From contig CANFNO010000219.1 of the NCBI GenBank assembly GCA_947447845.1, forward strand, positions 1 through 5,753: a DNA stretch of 5,753 bases, read 5' to 3'. Numbering within the stretch: position 1 is the first letter of the stretch; every line of letters begins with the position of its first letter. This DNA comes from Burkholderiales bacterium (GTDB lineage Bacteria > Pseudomonadota > Gammaproteobacteria > Burkholderiales > Burkholderiaceae). Below are positions 1 through 5,753 of this stretch, piece by piece. The notes beneath the pieces were generated by a model that saw only the letters and a program-made list of their open reading frames with translations, did no database searches and was not told where the DNA came from. The position numbers and the translations under genes are program-made.

Positions 1-11
1 AGGGCTGTAGC

Positions 12-25
12 TTGGGCCTTGGGCC
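12..25. repeat. 7-bp tandem duplication just after atpH
   Basis: Two adjacent copies of TTGGGCC (12-18 and 19-25) lie directly after the atpH stop codon, in the spacer that should lead to atpA. On the mRNA strand this reads GGCCCAA twice. It is probably a simple slippage duplication. No stem-loop or terminator is visible in the 25 bases available. Confidence 0.6.
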
Positions 26-556
26 TCAAGCTGTCAGAGCCACTTTCATTTGTTCCAGACGTGCCTTGACAGATGTATCAAGAACCTCGTCACCCACCAC
101 GACACGAATGCCGCCGATCAGCTCAGGCTGCAATTCAACAGACACATTGAGCTTGCGGGCGAAACGCTTTTCGAGCGTCGCCGCCAAGTCTCCCAGGCCA
201 GCCTGATCGATCGGGAAAGCGCTGTAGACCACCGCATCCGAAGATCCGCTCTGGGCATTTTTCAGGGCCCGAAACTGCGCAGCAATTTCAGGCAAAGCAC
301 CCAGTCGACCGTTCTCAATCACGAGGCGCAGGAAGTTCCTGGCGTGATCGCCCAGAACCGACTGGGCGACACCCGTGATGAGATCAAAGACCTGAGCCGA
401 GGTTACGACGGGGCTGTCCGCAAATTGCAGCAACTGTGCGTTGCCGGCAATTGCAGCCAACTCATCGACCCAAGCGCTTACCGCAGCCAAGTCGCCCGCG
501 GAAGCCTTGTAAAGGGCTTCGGCATAGGGTCTTGCAATAGTGGCGAGTTCAGCCAT
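26..556 (-). CDS. atpH: F1Fo ATP synthase subunit delta
   Basis: This 176-residue protein is the delta subunit (OSCP homologue). It sits on top of the F1 alpha3beta3 head and ties it to the peripheral stalk formed by the b subunits, at the cytoplasmic face of the inner membrane. The length matches the family (about 177 in E. coli). The N-terminal helical domain opens with ARPYAEALY (residues 8-16) and contains [12 protein letters not shown] (74-85). The C-terminal part carries the family signature around residues 145-167 (ELIGGIRV, then DTSVKARL). The ATG at 554-556 is preceded by an AGAGGA Shine-Dalgarno at 561-566 that overlaps the atpF stop codon; the gap to atpF is only 9 bases. It is the last complete atp gene here, and atpA is expected past the left edge. 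There is no signal peptide or membrane segment, as expected. Nothing looks broken. Confidence 0.97.
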   Translation of the reverse strand: MAELATIARPYAEALYKASAGDLAAVSAWVDELAAIAGNAQLLQFADSPVVTSAQVFDLITGVAQSVLGDHARNFLRLVIENGRLGALPEIAAQFRALKNAQSGSSDAVVYSAFPIDQAGLGDLAATLEKRFARKLNVSVELQPELIGGIRVVVGDEVLDTSVKARLEQMKVALTA

Positions 557-565
557 GGGGTCCTC

Positions 566-1036
566 TTACAGCTCGGTCTTCAAACGGCCCAGCAAATCCG
601 CATGGACACCGGCATTGACTTCCTTGCGGAGAATCTGCTCGGCGCCCTTGACAGCCAGTGCAGCCACTTGCTCACGCAGTGTTTCACGGGCTTTCACGGT
701 TTGCTGTTCGGCTTCAACCTTGGCGGCAGCAATGATCTTGTTGCCCTCTTCGGTTGCTTTGCCTTTGGCTTCTTCAACGATGGCTTGCGCGCGGCGTTCC
801 GCGTCAGCCAGGCGACCAGCAGTCTCGTTGCGCGATTTGGCAAGCTCGTCTTCCACGCGCTTGTTAGCGTTGGTCAACTCTGCTTTTGCCTTGTCGGCAG
901 CGGCCAGGCCGTCTGCGATTTTCTGCGCGCGTTCGTCGAGTGCCTTGGCAATCGGTGGCCACACGAATTTCATCGTGAACATCACCAATACGAAGAACAC
1001 CGCCATTTGCGCGAAGAATGTTGCGTTAATACTCAC
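566..1036 (-). CDS. atpF: F1Fo ATP synthase subunit b
   Basis: This 156-residue protein, the same length as E. coli b, is the peripheral stalk subunit. It dimerises, anchors in the membrane beside subunit a and holds delta and the F1 head still during rotation. Residues about 5-27 form the single N-terminal membrane helix, ending in the conserved FVWPPI (24-29). From about residue 30 to 120 it is a long, Ala/Glu/Lys/Arg-rich amphipathic helix typical of the stalk coiled coil. The C-terminal [13 protein letters not shown] (124-136) matches the region that contacts delta. The start codon is GTG (1034-1036), not ATG. It is supported by an AGAGAGG Shine-Dalgarno at 1044-1050 with 7-base spacing, and by the N-terminus MSINATFF expected for the family. 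It lies 36 bases after atpE and 9 bases before atpH, and is clearly cotranscribed with both. Confidence 0.97.
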   Translation of the reverse strand: MSINATFFAQMAVFFVLVMFTMKFVWPPIAKALDERAQKIADGLAAADKAKAELTNANKRVEDELAKSRNETAGRLADAERRAQAIVEEAKGKATEEGNKIIAAAKVEAEQQTVKARETLREQVAALAVKGAEQILRKEVNAGVHADLLGRLKTEL

Positions 1037-1042
1037 AACAAC

Positions 1043-1050
1043 ACCTCTCT
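1043..1050 (-). promoter_or_regulatory. Ribosome binding site of atpF (fixes the GTG start)
   Basis: On the mRNA strand the sequence reads AGAGAGGT, with 7 bases between the AGAGAGG core and the GTG start at 1034-1036. No in-frame ATG lies at a comparable distance, so this site is the main reason for choosing the GTG codon. Confidence 0.75.
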
Positions 1051-1072
1051 AAGTTGGATGAGGCGAAAGGGC

Positions 1073-1327
<255 letters not shown>

Positions 1328-1386
1328 TTAAGAGCTCCTATGGATTTAAGTTAACGAGAAAACAAGAAAAGAAAGAACCGACAAAC
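1328..1386 (-). promoter_or_regulatory. atpE translation initiation region with U-rich enhancer-like tract
   Basis: This is the atpB-atpE spacer. Nearest the start codon is the AGGAG Shine-Dalgarno (1335-1339). Further upstream, positions 1353-1377 read on the mRNA as 23 pyrimidines out of 25, 18 of them U. In E. coli the atpB-atpE spacer holds a U-rich translational enhancer that raises c-subunit synthesis above that of its operon neighbours, and this spacer has the same layout. The enhancer role is inferred from that parallel; the base composition is seen directly. Confidence 0.55.
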
Positions 1387-2265
1387 TTAGTGGTGGTCGT
1401 GGGCCTGCCCCACATACACCAAGGTCAACATCATGAAAATGAAGGCCTGCAGAGCAACAATCAGGATGTGAAAGATTGCCCAACCGGTACCCGCAACCAC
1501 ATGACCCAACCACAAGGCGATGCCTGTAGCCGACCCGAAACCAACCGCACCCATGAGTGCGATCAACATGAACACCAGCTCGCCAGCGTACATATTTCCG
1601 AACAACCGCATGCCGTGAGACACGGTCTTGGCGGTGAATTCAATCAGTTGCATGCCGAGGTTCAGCACGCCCAGAATCAGAGCAAACAAAGGGTTCTTGC
1701 TGGTACCGAAGGGTGCAGTCACCAGTTCATGCGCCCAACCGCCCATGCCTTTGATCTTGATGTTGTAGTACAGGCAGACCAGCAACACCGAGCAGGACAT
1801 ACCGAGTGTCATGGACAAGTCGGCCGTGGGGACTACGCGGAAGAATTCAATGCTGTGCTCAAGACCCGTAGTCGCCAGGATCATGTGAAACAGATCGACA
1901 GGCAAGAAGTCCATGGAGTTCATCAGGAACACCCAGACAAACACGGTCAAAGCCAAGGGGCCGACAAATTTGCGCGACTGGGCGTTGTGCACAATGCCTT
2001 TGGCTTGTGTATCGACCATTTCCAGCAAAATTTCAACCGCCGCTTGCATACGGCCAGGAACTCCGGAGGTAACGCTGCGTGCGACACGCCACATCACAAA
2101 CATGCCCACCACACCCAGCAGAACCGACCAGAAGATCGAGTCGAGGTTGTAAACAGAGAAATCGATCACACCAGATTGGTGCCCCGTGCGCAAATGCGTC
2201 AGGTGGTGGCCAATGTATTCGCCAGCCGTAAGGGCATGTTCCGCAACGTTTTCTTCAGCAGCCAT
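1387..2265 (-). CDS. atpB: F1Fo ATP synthase subunit a
   Basis: This 292-residue polytopic inner-membrane protein forms the two half-channels that carry protons to and from the c-ring. The hallmark is the fourth-helix segment around residues 217-230 (SHGMRLFGNMYAGEL), containing the essential R220 (equivalent to E. coli R210) and E229. The last helix carries Q273 in LQAFIFMMLTLVYV (E. coli Q252). NSMDFLPVDL (116-125) and VPTADLSMTLGMS (146-158) are further family blocks. I place hydrophobic helices near residues 44-62, 100-120, 152-170, 194-214, 222-246 and 262-287. The length is typical of betaproteobacterial a subunits. The start is well fixed: an in-frame TAA lies just upstream of the ATG at 2263-2265, and the next Met is residue 73. 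The Shine-Dalgarno is weak (GGGT only), which is odd for this operon. The C-terminus ends in HDHH. Confidence 0.98.
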   Translation of the reverse strand: MAAEENVAEHALTAGEYIGHHLTHLRTGHQSGVIDFSVYNLDSIFWSVLLGVVGMFVMWRVARSVTSGVPGRMQAAVEILLEMVDTQAKGIVHNAQSRKFVGPLALTVFVWVFLMNSMDFLPVDLFHMILATTGLEHSIEFFRVVPTADLSMTLGMSCSVLLVCLYYNIKIKGMGGWAHELVTAPFGTSKNPLFALILGVLNLGMQLIEFTAKTVSHGMRLFGNMYAGELVFMLIALMGAVGFGSATGIALWLGHVVAGTGWAIFHILIVALQAFIFMMLTLVYVGQAHDHH

Positions 2266-2312
2266 CAGTTACCCGTATTAGTTACTTTTGCCGTTAAGCG
2301 TTTCATATTCAT
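2265..2312 (-). other. Bridging mini-ORF between atpI and atpB (15 codons)
   Basis: On the minus strand an ATG (2310-2312) overlaps the atpI stop as ATGA. It opens a 15-codon frame, MNMKRLTAKVTNTGN, whose TGA (2265-2267) overlaps the atpB start as TGATG. The whole 43-base spacer is thus translatable without interruption from one gene to the next. I see no Shine-Dalgarno of its own, so any translation would come from reinitiating ribosomes. The peptide resembles nothing I know. The frame is a fact of the sequence; its use is a guess. The same frame is open further upstream inside atpI, which I treat as a shadow. Confidence 0.25.
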
Positions 2313-2776
2313 ACCGGTCTGGGCTTTCGTTTGAAACCCAGAGCGATCCAGTACACCTTCATCGTGACAACCAGGCCAACCAGCATAGCCGGCCAACTCA
2401 ATCCCGTCACGAGACGCTGGGCAGCCAACAGAATGCCCACCGTCACCAAAATCTTGACCAACTCCCAAAGGAAGAAGCTCATCACCGCGGAACCCGCATT
2501 CACCGAAGCAAACTGTCCCGTCACACCTCGGGCAAACAGCGCCGCGGGAATAACCACCGCCAAAGCACCACATGCCGCCGACAAACCAACCGTCTGCCTG
2601 CCTGTCACACCCCAGGCAATCAATGCCACCAGGACACCAACCACCACCTGCCCCGCTACAACCCACCAAGGAGAAATAGAGGGATGCTTTTCACGCAGCG
2701 CTTTCGCCTCTGCAGCAGTCAACGGCGTGAAGTCTGAAACTTCCCCTTCTTCCGCGTTCGGTGCGATTGTGACCAT
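2309..2776 (-). CDS. atpI: ATP synthase subunit I (AtpI-like assembly factor)
   Basis: This 155-residue small membrane protein is encoded first in the operon, the usual place for atpI. AtpI is not part of the finished enzyme; in studied bacteria it helps assemble the c-ring or supports Mg2+ supply. Residues 1-35 are hydrophilic and charged. Four hydrophobic segments follow at about 37-57, 62-84, 95-119 and 127-147, then a basic tail (KRKPRPV). The FFLWELVKILVT stretch (101-112), with E105 and K108 in the third helix, fits the AtpI family pattern. It is longer than E. coli AtpI (about 126) because of the N-terminal extension. The ATG at 2774-2776 has no good Shine-Dalgarno, but the next Met is residue 99, so this is the best start. 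The sequence is poorly conserved in general, so the name rests on position, topology and those residues. Confidence 0.85.
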   Translation of the reverse strand: MVTIAPNAEEGEVSDFTPLTAAEAKALREKHPSISPWWVVAGQVVVGVLVALIAWGVTGRQTVGLSAACGALAVVIPAALFARGVTGQFASVNAGSAVMSFFLWELVKILVTVGILLAAQRLVTGLSWPAMLVGLVVTMKVYWIALGFKRKPRPV

Positions 2777-2828
2777 GTCAGATTACGCCCAGGTTACAGA
2801 GTGACTGCCGATTTGTGCACAGCCAATG

Positions 2829-2834
2829 ATTATA
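2829..2834 (-). promoter_or_regulatory. Putative -10 element of the atp operon promoter
   Basis: On the minus strand this is a perfect TATAAT, 52 bases upstream of the atpI ATG. It would place transcription start near 2822 and give a leader of about 45 bases. No convincing -35 hexamer is found at 16-19 base spacing (TAACTG at 17), so an activator or another sigma contact may compensate, or the match may be chance. Confidence 0.5.
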
Positions 2835-2905
2835 CGTAGAAACCCACCGCACAGTTACATGTCCTTTACAAATCAGTGACTACGCCAACGCTGCAAGCGC
2901 CGCTG

Positions 2906-2911
2906 CATAAT
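2906..2911 (+). promoter_or_regulatory. Putative -10 element for the DUF493-lipB-lipA run
   Basis: CATAAT lies 22 bases upstream of the ATG at 2934, within TGCATAATT, which gives a partly extended -10 context. The start site would fall near 2918, leaving a leader of roughly 15 bases with no Shine-Dalgarno. No good -35 is visible. It faces away from the atp promoter candidate, about 70 bases apart. Confidence 0.35.
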
Positions 2912-2933
2912 TTGGCCTCACTCTCCATCGCAC

Positions 2934-3236
2934 ATGTCCACATCCGAAACGCCAGCCAGCCTACCCGGCGCGACCCGCACCGAGTCCCTGATTGAATACC
3001 CCTGCAAATTCCCGATCAAGGTCATGGGCACCAAGGTGGAGGGGCTGGTGCATGCCATCACCCAAATCACAGCACAATTTGATCCTGCGTTTGATGCCAG
3101 TTCGATTGAGTTGCGCGAGAGCAAAGGCGGCAAATACCTGGGTGTCACCATCACCGTAAATGCCACCAGCAGGGAGCAACTCGACGAGTTGTACCGCACG
3201 CTCAGCACCCACCCCATGGTCAAGGTTGTGCTGTAG
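2934..3236 (+). CDS. DUF493 / YbeD-family protein
   Basis: This 100-residue small cytoplasmic protein belongs to the YbeD (DUF493) family, a compact alpha/beta fold resembling the regulatory ACT-like domain. Its molecular function is not established. The family pattern is visible in [12 protein letters not shown] (21-32), compared with FPTPFTYKVMG in E. coli YbeD, and in the C-terminal block 64-100. That block has [16 protein letters not shown], then [10 protein letters not shown], ending in VKVVL. Residues 1-18 are a Ser/Thr/Pro-rich extension beyond the E. coli protein (87 residues). ybeD sits next to lipB in E. coli, and here it ends 10 bases before lipB, so a link to lipoylation or shared expression is plausible but unproven. 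The ATG follows pyrimidine-rich sequence with no Shine-Dalgarno; a weak or near-leaderless start is possible. Confidence 0.92.
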   Translation: MSTSETPASLPGATRTESLIEYPCKFPIKVMGTKVEGLVHAITQITAQFDPAFDASSIELRESKGGKYLGVTITVNATSREQLDELYRTLSTHPMVKVVL

Positions 3237-3246
3237 CGCAGTGGCT

Positions 3247-3951
3247 ATGCAGACAACCCATCTGGGGCGCGTGGAGTACCTGCCGACCTACGCCGCCATG
3301 CAGGCTTTCAACGAGGAAAGAAACCGGAATCCGGAGGCTCCCGCGGAAGACCAACTCTGGATGTGCGAGCACCCGCCGGTCTACACCCAAGGCCTGGCCG
3401 GCAAGCCCGAGCACATCTTCAACCCGGCCAACATTCCTGTGGTGCAGACCAACCGGGGCGGCCAGGTGACCTACCATGGCCCGGGCCAGGTGGTGGCCTA
3501 TCCGCTGATCGACCTCAAGCGCGTCGGTTACTTCGTCAAGGAGTACGTGTACCGCATCGAAGAGGCGCTGATCCGCACCCTGCTGCATTTCGGCGTGACC
3601 GGGCACCGGGTGGCAGGCGCTCCCGGCATCTACGTGCGCCTGGATGACCCGGCAGGACACGCCCCCCTGGAAAACCGTCCGCGCAAGCAGGAAGCCGTGG
3701 CGCCCATGTCCGATCCGGACTTCACCGGCCTGGGCAAGATCGCCGCACTGGGCATCAAGGTCAGCCGCAACTGCACGTACCACGGTCTGGCGCTCAACGT
3801 GGCCATGGACCTGGAGCCCTTCCGGCGCATCAACCCTTGCGGCTACGTGGCCTTGCAGACGGTGGACCTTTCTACAATCGGCTACCAGGTCAGCTGGCAA
3901 GATGCCGCTGACGTACTGAGCCACAAGCTCGCAACCTATCTAGCGCCATGA
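3247..3951 (+). CDS. lipB: Octanoyl-[ACP]:protein N-octanoyltransferase LipB
   Basis: LipB moves the octanoyl group from acyl carrier protein to the lipoyl domains of 2-oxoacid dehydrogenases and the glycine cleavage H protein, the first committed step of lipoate synthesis. The 234-residue reading shows EHPPVYTQG (41-49), the signature [12 protein letters not shown] (70-81), and the catalytic pair K164 (in GKIAALG) and C198 (in RINPCGY), matching K135 and C169 of E. coli. HGLALNV (179-185) is also conserved. Between GIYV (127-130) and K164 there is an extra segment of about 30 residues absent from the E. coli enzyme (213 residues). I chose the ATG at 3247, 10 bases after the DUF493 stop. A GTG at 3241 and a frame open back to 3160 are alternatives, but the family N-terminus fits the ATG. 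The Shine-Dalgarno is weak, so coupling to the upstream gene is likely. Confidence 0.97.
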   Translation: MQTTHLGRVEYLPTYAAMQAFNEERNRNPEAPAEDQLWMCEHPPVYTQGLAGKPEHIFNPANIPVVQTNRGGQVTYHGPGQVVAYPLIDLKRVGYFVKEYVYRIEEALIRTLLHFGVTGHRVAGAPGIYVRLDDPAGHAPLENRPRKQEAVAPMSDPDFTGLGKIAALGIKVSRNCTYHGLALNVAMDLEPFRRINPCGYVALQTVDLSTIGYQVSWQDAADVLSHKLATYLAP

Positions 3952-3980
3952 CGCGCCAGCACCTTGCCCACACACCATGA
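3948..3980 (+). other. Bridging mini-ORF between lipB and lipA (10 codons)
   Basis: An ATG at 3948-3950 overlaps the lipB stop as ATGA. It opens the frame [10 protein letters not shown], which ends at TGA 3978-3980, itself overlapping the lipA start as ATGA. Ribosomes finishing lipB could reinitiate, read ten codons and stop exactly on the lipA start. There is no Shine-Dalgarno for either the mini-ORF or lipA. The layout matches the atpI-atpB spacer on the other strand. Functional use is conjecture. Confidence 0.25.
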
Positions 3981-4993
3981 GCCATAGCGAAGAAGCAACC
4001 AACCCCACCGTGCGGGAAGTGCAAAGCACGCAAGACTACAACCCGCTGGCCAAGCAAAAAGCCGCTGCCAAGCTGTCGCGCATTCCGATCAAGGTGCAGG
4101 CCGGTGAGGTGCTGCGCAAACCGGAGTGGATCCGCGTCAAGGCCGGCTCACCTTCCACGCGCTTTTACGAGATCAAGGACGTGCTGCGCGCCAACAAACT
4201 GGTCACCGTGTGCGAGGAAGCCAGTTGCCCGAATATCGGCGAATGCTTTGGCAAGGGCACGGCCACCTTCATGATCATGGGTGACAAGTGCACCCGTCGC
4301 TGCCCGTTCTGCGACGTGGGCCATGGCCGCCCCGACCCGCTGGACGTCGACGAGCCCGACAATCTGGCCAAGACCATTGCCCAGCTCAAACTCAGCTACG
4401 TGGTGATCACCAGCGTGGACCGCGACGACCTGCGCGACGGCGGTGCCGGCCACTTTGCCGACTGCATCCGCAAGACACGTGAACACTCACCCAAGACCCA
4501 GATCGAAGTACTGGTACCCGACTTCCGCGGCCGCGACGACCGCGCCCTGGAAATTCTGAAGGCCGCGCCGCCGGATGTGATGAACCACAACCTGGAAACC
4601 ATCCCCCGCCTGTACAAGGAAGCACGACCCGGCTCGGACTACCAGTTCTCGCTCAACCTGCTTAAGAAATTCAAGGCACTGTTCCCTGACGTCACCACCA
4701 AGAGTGGGTTGATGGTCGGCCTGGGCGAGACCGATGAAGAAATCCTGGAAGTCATGCGCGACATGCGTGCGCACAATGTCGAAATGCTGACCATTGGCCA
4801 GTACCTGGCGCCCTCCACCAGCCATCTGCCGGTGCGCCGCTACGTGCACCCGGACGTCTTCAAGATGTTCGAGGCTGAGGCCTACAAGATGGGCTTCAAG
4901 CACGCCGCCGTGGGCGCCATGGTGCGCAGTTCATACCATGCGGATCAGCAAGCGCACTCTGCTGCCGGCAACAACCAGGCTCCGGCGCCCTGA
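3977..4993 (+). CDS. lipA: Lipoyl synthase LipA (radical SAM)
   Basis: LipA inserts two sulfur atoms at C6 and C8 of protein-bound octanoyl groups made by LipB, producing the lipoyl cofactor in the cytoplasm. The 338-residue protein carries the radical-SAM [4Fe-4S] motif C105-x3-C109-x2-C112 (CTRRCPFC). It also has the auxiliary cluster ligands C79, C84 and C90 ([12 protein letters not shown]), whose sulfide is consumed as donor. The closing RSSY motif (317-320) supplies the serine ligand of the auxiliary cluster. GLMVGLGET (244-252) and VMNHNLET (201-208) are further conserved blocks. The first 45 residues are a hydrophilic lead-in, and the tail after [11 protein letters not shown] is short and low-complexity. 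The ATG at 3977 is the only usable upstream start: the frame closes at a TAG at 3941-3943 with no start codon between. There is no Shine-Dalgarno. The gene is 25 bases from lipB and 18 from aroD. All ligands are present, so the enzyme should be active. Confidence 0.98.
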   Translation: MSHSEEATNPTVREVQSTQDYNPLAKQKAAAKLSRIPIKVQAGEVLRKPEWIRVKAGSPSTRFYEIKDVLRANKLVTVCEEASCPNIGECFGKGTATFMIMGDKCTRRCPFCDVGHGRPDPLDVDEPDNLAKTIAQLKLSYVVITSVDRDDLRDGGAGHFADCIRKTREHSPKTQIEVLVPDFRGRDDRALEILKAAPPDVMNHNLETIPRLYKEARPGSDYQFSLNLLKKFKALFPDVTTKSGLMVGLGETDEEILEVMRDMRAHNVEMLTIGQYLAPSTSHLPVRRYVHPDVFKMFEAEAYKMGFKHAAVGAMVRSSYHADQQAHSAAGNNQAPAP

Positions 4994-5011
4994 AACCGGA
5001 CAACACGCCCC

Positions 5012-5753
5012 ATGCACACTGGCAAGCCCATCACGCTCAACGGCAAACCCCTGGGGAGCGGACGTTTTCCCTCCATCTGCACGCCGCTGGTCGGGCGCAC
5101 CCATGAACAGGTGCTGGCCGAACTGGCGCTGGTCTTGCCCAAGCAGCCGGACCTGCTGGAGTGGCGTGTGGACTTTTTTGCGGCCATTGACAACACTGCA
5201 GCCGTGTTGGCGCTGGCAACCGCGATTCGTGCAGTAGCCGGAGGTATTCCGGTGCTGTTGACACGCCGCTCCATCCGGGAAGGTGGCGAGCCGATTCCAT
5301 TAAGCGAAGAGCAGGTCGTCGACCTGATGGCAGCAGTCTGCGCCAGCGGCACGGTGGAGTTGGTGGACTTCGAGATGAACAACGACCCGGTGCACATTGC
5401 CCGGGTACGTGCGGCGGCCCATGCCCACGGCGTGCAACTCCTGCTGTCCTTCCACAACTTCCAGTCCACACCCGCGCAGGAGCTGCTGTGCCAGCGCTTC
5501 GCCCAGGCACAAGCGCTGGGTGCCGACGTCGCCAAGATTGCTGTCATGCCGCAGCGCCTGGAAGACGTGCTGGCCGTGCTGGCCGCCACGCTGGAGTCCA
5601 GCCAGAAACTGGATATTCCCGTGGTGAGCATGTCCATGGGCGGCTACGGCGCACTCACGCGCCTGGTGGGCGGAGTGTTCGGGTCGGCCATGAGTTTTGC
5701 CGTGGGTGCTAGCGCCTCCGCACCGGGTCAGGTGCCGATGGAAGACCTGAACA
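5012..5753 (+). CDS. aroD: 3-dehydroquinate dehydratase, type I (partial, runs off the right edge)
   Basis: AroD converts 3-dehydroquinate to 3-dehydroshikimate through a Schiff base, step three of the shikimate pathway to aromatic amino acids. The frame is open from the ATG at 5012 to the window end, with 247 codons visible. E. coli AroD is 252 residues, so perhaps only 10-25 codons are missing. Active-site residues by comparison with E. coli: Schiff-base lysine K175 (AKIAVMPQ), general-base H148 (SFHNFQSTP), substrate binders E50 and R52 (EWRVDFF), R86 (RRSIREGGE), R217 (TRLVGG) and Q240 (SAPGQ). SMSMGGYG (206-213) is the usual late strand. The first 16 residues precede the conserved core. 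The Shine-Dalgarno is weak (CCGGA at 4996-5000). The gene lies 18 bases after lipA on the same strand, so it is probably cotranscribed. The lysine, histidine and arginines mark it as class I, not the unrelated class II AroQ. Confidence 0.94.
   Translation, partial: MHTGKPITLNGKPLGSGRFPSICTPLVGRTHEQVLAELALVLPKQPDLLEWRVDFFAAIDNTAAVLALATAIRAVAGGIPVLLTRRSIREGGEPIPLSEEQVVDLMAAVCASGTVELVDFEMNNDPVHIARVRAAAHAHGVQLLLSFHNFQSTPAQELLCQRFAQAQALGADVAKIAVMPQRLEDVLAVLAATLESSQKLDIPVVSMSMGGYGALTRLVGGVFGSAMSFAVGASASAPGQVPMEDLN

Noticed and set aside
2265..2669. Minus-strand frame of 134 codons inside atpI, Gly/Cys-rich
   Set aside because: It is a shadow in another frame of atpI, with low-complexity Gly/Cys/Trp content. 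Only its last 15 codons, in the spacer, are noted separately as a possible relay frame.
2811..2880. Possible stem-loop terminator or operator dyads (GTGCAC, ACATGT) in the divergent region
   Set aside because: Only 6-base palindromes, no GC-rich stem followed by a T run, and no terminator is needed between divergent genes.
3160..3246. Longer LipB start overlapping the DUF493 gene by 77 bases
   Set aside because: The extra 29 residues are Ser/Cys/Pro-rich out-of-frame reading of the conserved DUF493 end and have no counterpart in LipB.
3220..3924. Minus-strand frame of 234 codons opposite lipB
   Set aside because: It is antisense to a gene whose catalytic residues are all present, and shows no family resemblance. 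High-GC codon bias explains the open frame.
4945..5637. Minus-strand frame of 230 codons opposite aroD
   Set aside because: The opposite strand encodes a clear type I dehydroquinase with all active-site residues. This frame is a Ser/Arg/Ala-rich shadow.

Overview
The window reads as an ordinary chromosomal housekeeping segment of a betaproteobacterium, most likely of the Comamonadaceae (Rhodoferax/Polaromonas-like). I infer this from remembered family sequences for the c subunit, LipA and LipB and from the moderately GC-rich coding; no search was run. I found no mobile element, RNA gene, CRISPR array or phage gene, and no gap over 300 bases without a gene.

Left half, minus strand (about 26-2776): the first part of the F1Fo ATP synthase operon in the classical order atpI-atpB-atpE-atpF-atpH. 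These encode the assembly factor, the three membrane subunits a, c and b, and the delta stalk subunit. Transcription runs toward position 1, so atpA, atpG, atpD and atpC should lie beyond the left edge. The atpB-atpE gap carries a long U-rich tract and a strong Shine-Dalgarno sequence. This resembles the translational enhancer known for E. coli atpE, which supports making many c subunits per complex.

Centre (2777-2933): a 157-base divergent intergenic region. It has a perfect TATAAT on the minus strand for the atp operon and a CATAAT on the plus strand for the rightward genes.

Right half, plus strand (2934 to the end): a compact run of a DUF493/YbeD-family gene, lipB, lipA, and aroD cut by the right edge. 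LipB and LipA are consecutive steps of lipoate synthesis: octanoyl transfer from ACP, then sulfur insertion. YbeD-like genes commonly sit beside lipB. AroD is the third shikimate-pathway step and has no direct biochemical tie to lipoate. It is open through the window end, with 247 codons visible.

The most unusual local structure is that two gene junctions, atpI/atpB and lipB/lipA, are each bridged by a tiny reading frame. Each starts on the upstream stop codon (ATGA) and ends on the downstream start codon. Both downstream genes lack a good Shine-Dalgarno sequence, so termination-reinitiation relay is possible, but coincidence is not excluded. I see no evidence of a new biological system here.
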